From: Gnetum montanum
Lineage: Eukaryota > Streptophyta > Gnetopsida > Gnetales > Gnetaceae
NCBI GenBank assembly: GCA_015680685.1
Contig: MNCI01004046.1
Coordinates: forward strand, 65,049 to 129,048
Length of the DNA stretch: 64,000 bases
Direction of reading: 5' to 3'
Under the pieces are notes generated by a model. That model was not told the origin of the DNA and ran no database searches. It saw nothing but the letters and a program-made list of their open reading frames with translations. Positions 61,197-64,000 of this stretch are shown one piece after another (position 1 is the stretch's first letter; the number at the start of each line of letters is the position of its first letter). The translations under genes were made by a program, and so were the position numbers.

Positions 61197-63170
61197 CAAA
61201 TATTATTTTTATTAAAAGATTACATAGAGTAGAGATTCATGTTATGGAAAATTTTTTGGAGGGATTTCTTTAAAAACATCTATCTAGCATTAGGATTATA
61301 GTTAGCTTAATTTTAGGAGGTTTTTCTCTAAAAATATCACTCTTCATCTTGTAATCAAAACTAGCATTCATTACTTGGATGTAGAAGCTTTGTTAAATTA
61401 GATATATGTGGTGGTGTGATTGTAGGTTTATACACATGTTTTAGCTTTGTTGATTTGTGGTATGTGTTTCTTCTTTGGGTTCTTGTGTAATGATCATGTA
61501 GATGAGATTTCATGGCTTCTTTTCTTACTTTTGTTAATGTTAATGCATAAATTTTGGACACACCAACACCTAGGGGAAAACTTGTTTTAGGACACTATTG
61601 CCTAGGTTGCCTCCTATATGGGTATGGAAACCTAGGAATAGTCTCAGCTAGAGAGGGCTATGTGATGTTTTAAAATAGTAAACCAAGAAAAAAAAATCAA
61701 GAATTTAAATTGAACATATTTACAATTCAAGAGTACAATAAGTAATATAAAAAAAATTCAAATTTTCCCTAGTCTCATTGTTGCAACTTGTCTATTGTTG
61801 GTTCATTGTGGATGCTACTATAATAGTGCCCGTAGCCATCACTTATGGGTAAGAGAAGAGGGAAGAAACATGACTACTAGTGTATCACCTTTCATATTCA
61901 TGTCTCCATGCATAGGATAGAGAAAATAGAATCATAGAAGTTTCCTACCATGCTAATGTGGCCACCATTGCCTCTTGCCCACCATTGTCCAATGTGTTGT
62001 CCACTGCTTATGGGTGAGAGAAGAGTAGGCTTGATGGTTCTGTGTAATGCAGCAACCATCTACAACATGTTAGCATCTGTCCACCACCTGCTATTCGATG
62101 TTCATCTCCACCCACATGTGCAGAAACTCTTGCCAGTTGGATGATGCTCGTTAGCAATAGAGAGAGATACTACTATTGTGGATGGCCATCCGTTGCAGTA
62201 TCTGCATGTCCGTTCCATTGCCTGATGCCATTGCAACTACCTGCATTCTAGCCACTACCTCTAACATGTGACATCCATGTCACTAGGCCAAGTCTCATTC
62301 ATTATTGTGTATCACAAGACTACATCATCTATCTACATCATTTACCAGGACTACATTATCATAGGCATCATTGTGCCACATTAGAGAACCCATCGTGCGT
62401 GATCAGAGCCACTACCATTGGGTCTTTGTTCACATGTTTTTGTATGAACATTGATCCTACTTGTAGGGTGCCATTGTTGAGAGATAGACATACCATCCTC
62501 TGGTGCCCACTTCCCTCATCCTTCTGCCACCTTGTAGTTCCCCCTAGCCCTCTCTCTTGATCACCTTTTAATAGGTGCCAACCTCTACATCTGCTACCTA
62601 TAGGAAAAGAAGCCACCATCAATTACTAACAACTACTGTATAACATCCCTATGACCACCCATTGATAGTTCATTGGTCCACTTTCATAACTCCTACCACC
62701 TCCTCAAAAGTATCATCTATTTCTTGATTACATCCAACATCAAGTACATTATTTCCTTTCTGACCCATAATCCATCACAAAGTCACAAATACAAAACTCA
62801 AATTCTCAAGTCTTACTTATCACTAAATGTAGTGGGGTGTTTGATATGCTGATATATAGCATGATATGTTACAAGTCTCTTAAGAAGAATATAATCATAC
62901 TTTTATGTGTAATTTCAACCAACAACCTCTTGCCTGCAAATCACACAAATTACTAAATATGTTACTTTGAGTCTTATTTGTTAACCAATCAACAAACCAA
63001 TATTAAATTCTTGTCCAACATTATAAAAACCTTGTAAATTTCACATCATGAGAATTCATTTTTTAACATGGAAATTGAATTTTTTTTATCCTATTAAAGA
63101 CATGTGACTTAGCTACTTAGGATTTCCAAGATAGATTAGAAAGATATAATGCTAATTCTGCTAAAATTTC
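61197..63170. other. Intergenic, nothing recognised
   Basis: No conserved domain or terminal repeat found. Short frames at 61950-62144 (+) and 62368-62622 (-) have no family features. Confidence 0.5.
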
Positions 63171-63180
63171 CTTTCTCTTC

Positions 63181-63188
63181 TATAAATT
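63181..63188 (+). promoter_or_regulatory. TATA-like sequence upstream of the primer-site-like motif
   Basis: tctataaattgag, about 165 bases before the motif at 63347. It could drive the viral-like or retrotransposon sequence downstream. Confidence 0.35.
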
Positions 63189-63346
63189 GAGTCTTGTAAA
63201 TCTTTAGAGACATTAGATAGAGAAAATTGAAGAGCAACATAGCACGCCTTCAAAACATTACTATCTAAGCATCCCTAAGGCTTTGTAAAAAGCTTGTGTG
63301 CAATACAAATTTTTTTGAGTACTTCTGTTACTTCTATTCTCTGAAA

Positions 63347-63359
63347 TAGTATCAAAGCC
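63347..63359 (+). other. Initiator-Met-type primer-binding site, mutated
   Basis: TAGTATCAAAGCC matches TGGTATCAGAGCC except for two G-to-A changes. This site is used by copia elements and by plant pararetroviruses. Confidence 0.55.
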
Positions 63360-63566
63360 ATTTTCGTTGCTTCATTGATCACTTATTTTTCCTTGAATAT
63401 CATTGTAAGAGGTCCTAAGTGAACATCGACAAAGGTCATATGCTATCCTTTTGAAGTTCTAGTTGTTTAGATCACTGAATAGCATATGTCACACAGAAGG
63501 CCCTGATGGATAGAGGCGAAGTAAGTCATGTAGTTGAGGCAATTCCAATAGTCTACTTTAGCATCA

Positions 63567-64000
63567 ATGGCATCTACCCACACTCTTGCAATTTCCTCTT
63601 CCTCTAAATCTTATATTTAGCACCTAGCTTTGTTTTGTCAAAATACAAATGGCTTGACTTTGTTACCTATTCCAAAGTGCTTTGAAATTTATGATTCATG
63701 AAGTCTTTCTTTCCTTAAGATGTACAAAGCATTATATCTTTTTGAATGTGATCTTGAGATTTTTGGGATTGGTTTGTGTCCTATCACCTTAACATTTTCT
63801 TCACTTGGGGAGGTTGCACAATGGATTCAAAAAGGTTACAAATACATCCACATAGCTGAATGTTCCATCCACATACACCCGCATTTTAACTATAGGTTGC
63901 AAAACCCTTACTGGATTGTGCTTATAGATAAACGATTTAAAAATTTTAGGGATGCGATAATAACTCAAGCAAAAAGTAAATTAGTAACAGATGCTCTTGT
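63567..64000 (+). pseudogene. Movement-protein-like ORF, broken, runs off the window
   Basis: One frame from ATG 63567 is coherent to the window edge but has stops at 63618-63620 and 63699-63701; after the second it stays open for about 100 codons. The open part contains QKGYKYIHI near 63826-63855 and IVLIDKRFKNFRDA near 63925-63966, the spacing seen in the 30K-type movement proteins of plant pararetroviruses and their endogenous copies (Y.H.G/I near the centre, then L.D.RF..F.D.L). A primer-site-like motif lies about 210 bases upstream, and a movement protein is commonly the first ORF after that site in caulimovirids. This suggests an inactivated endogenous caulimovirid; a retrotransposon with a captured movement-protein-like domain is the alternative. 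It is one fragment and not an intact viral genome as far as seen. Confidence 0.45.

Overview
The window is nuclear DNA of a land plant with a large, repeat-rich genome. It holds one intact spliced host gene, galacturonokinase (14 exons, 7945-15726, + strand). Most of the rest that can be identified is plant mobile DNA: Athila-like and chromodomain Ty3/gypsy elements, Ty1/copia-type remains, a LINE relic and a possible endogenous caulimovirid fragment. No prokaryotic operons, CRISPR arrays, tRNA or rRNA genes were seen. Kilobase-scale introns and nested retrotransposons would fit a gymnosperm or another large-genome plant, but the sequence does not fix the species. A run of 878 N lies at 38673-39550.

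Layout. 1-2423: 5' end of a minus-strand LTR retrotransposon (H): start of its first ORF, a repeat-rich leader, a probable primer-binding site and a 1.25-kb LTR packed with GCGTATACGC palindromes. 2440-6647: decayed Athila-like copy (D) with a nested solo LTR (4570-5423) and an inverted LTR fragment. 7945-15726: galacturonokinase. 17.9-19.85 kb: LINE relic. 22.6-32.9 kb: minus-strand chromovirus (E) with very long LTRs, inserted beside an older integrase relic. 32987-41172: complete Athila-like element (A), minus strand, with target-site duplication GGTAT. 43093-48968: copia-type element (G), minus strand, with gag but no recognisable pol. 49407-about 54730: 5'-truncated Athila-like element (B), minus strand, the only Athila-like copy here with pol. 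About 54740-61191: 5'-truncated Athila-like element (C), plus strand. 63.2-64 kb: primer-site-like motif and a broken movement-protein-like ORF running off the edge.

How the parts relate. A and C share the order gag, about 2 kb of non-coding linker, a block of GATATC palindromes with a TATA box, then a second ORF of about 925-933 codons (ORF2), and neither has pol at the place expected. B has the same linker and pol but no ORF2. I infer that A, C and probably D are non-autonomous members depending on a B-like partner, and that ORF2 was once transcribed from its own LTR-like internal promoter. Three LTR families of different type (H, the Athila-like family, G) each carry a dense array of short palindromic or inverted motifs just upstream of the TATA box. 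Galacturonokinase looks functional: all 14 exons join in frame with GT-AG introns and the GHMP-kinase motifs are intact.
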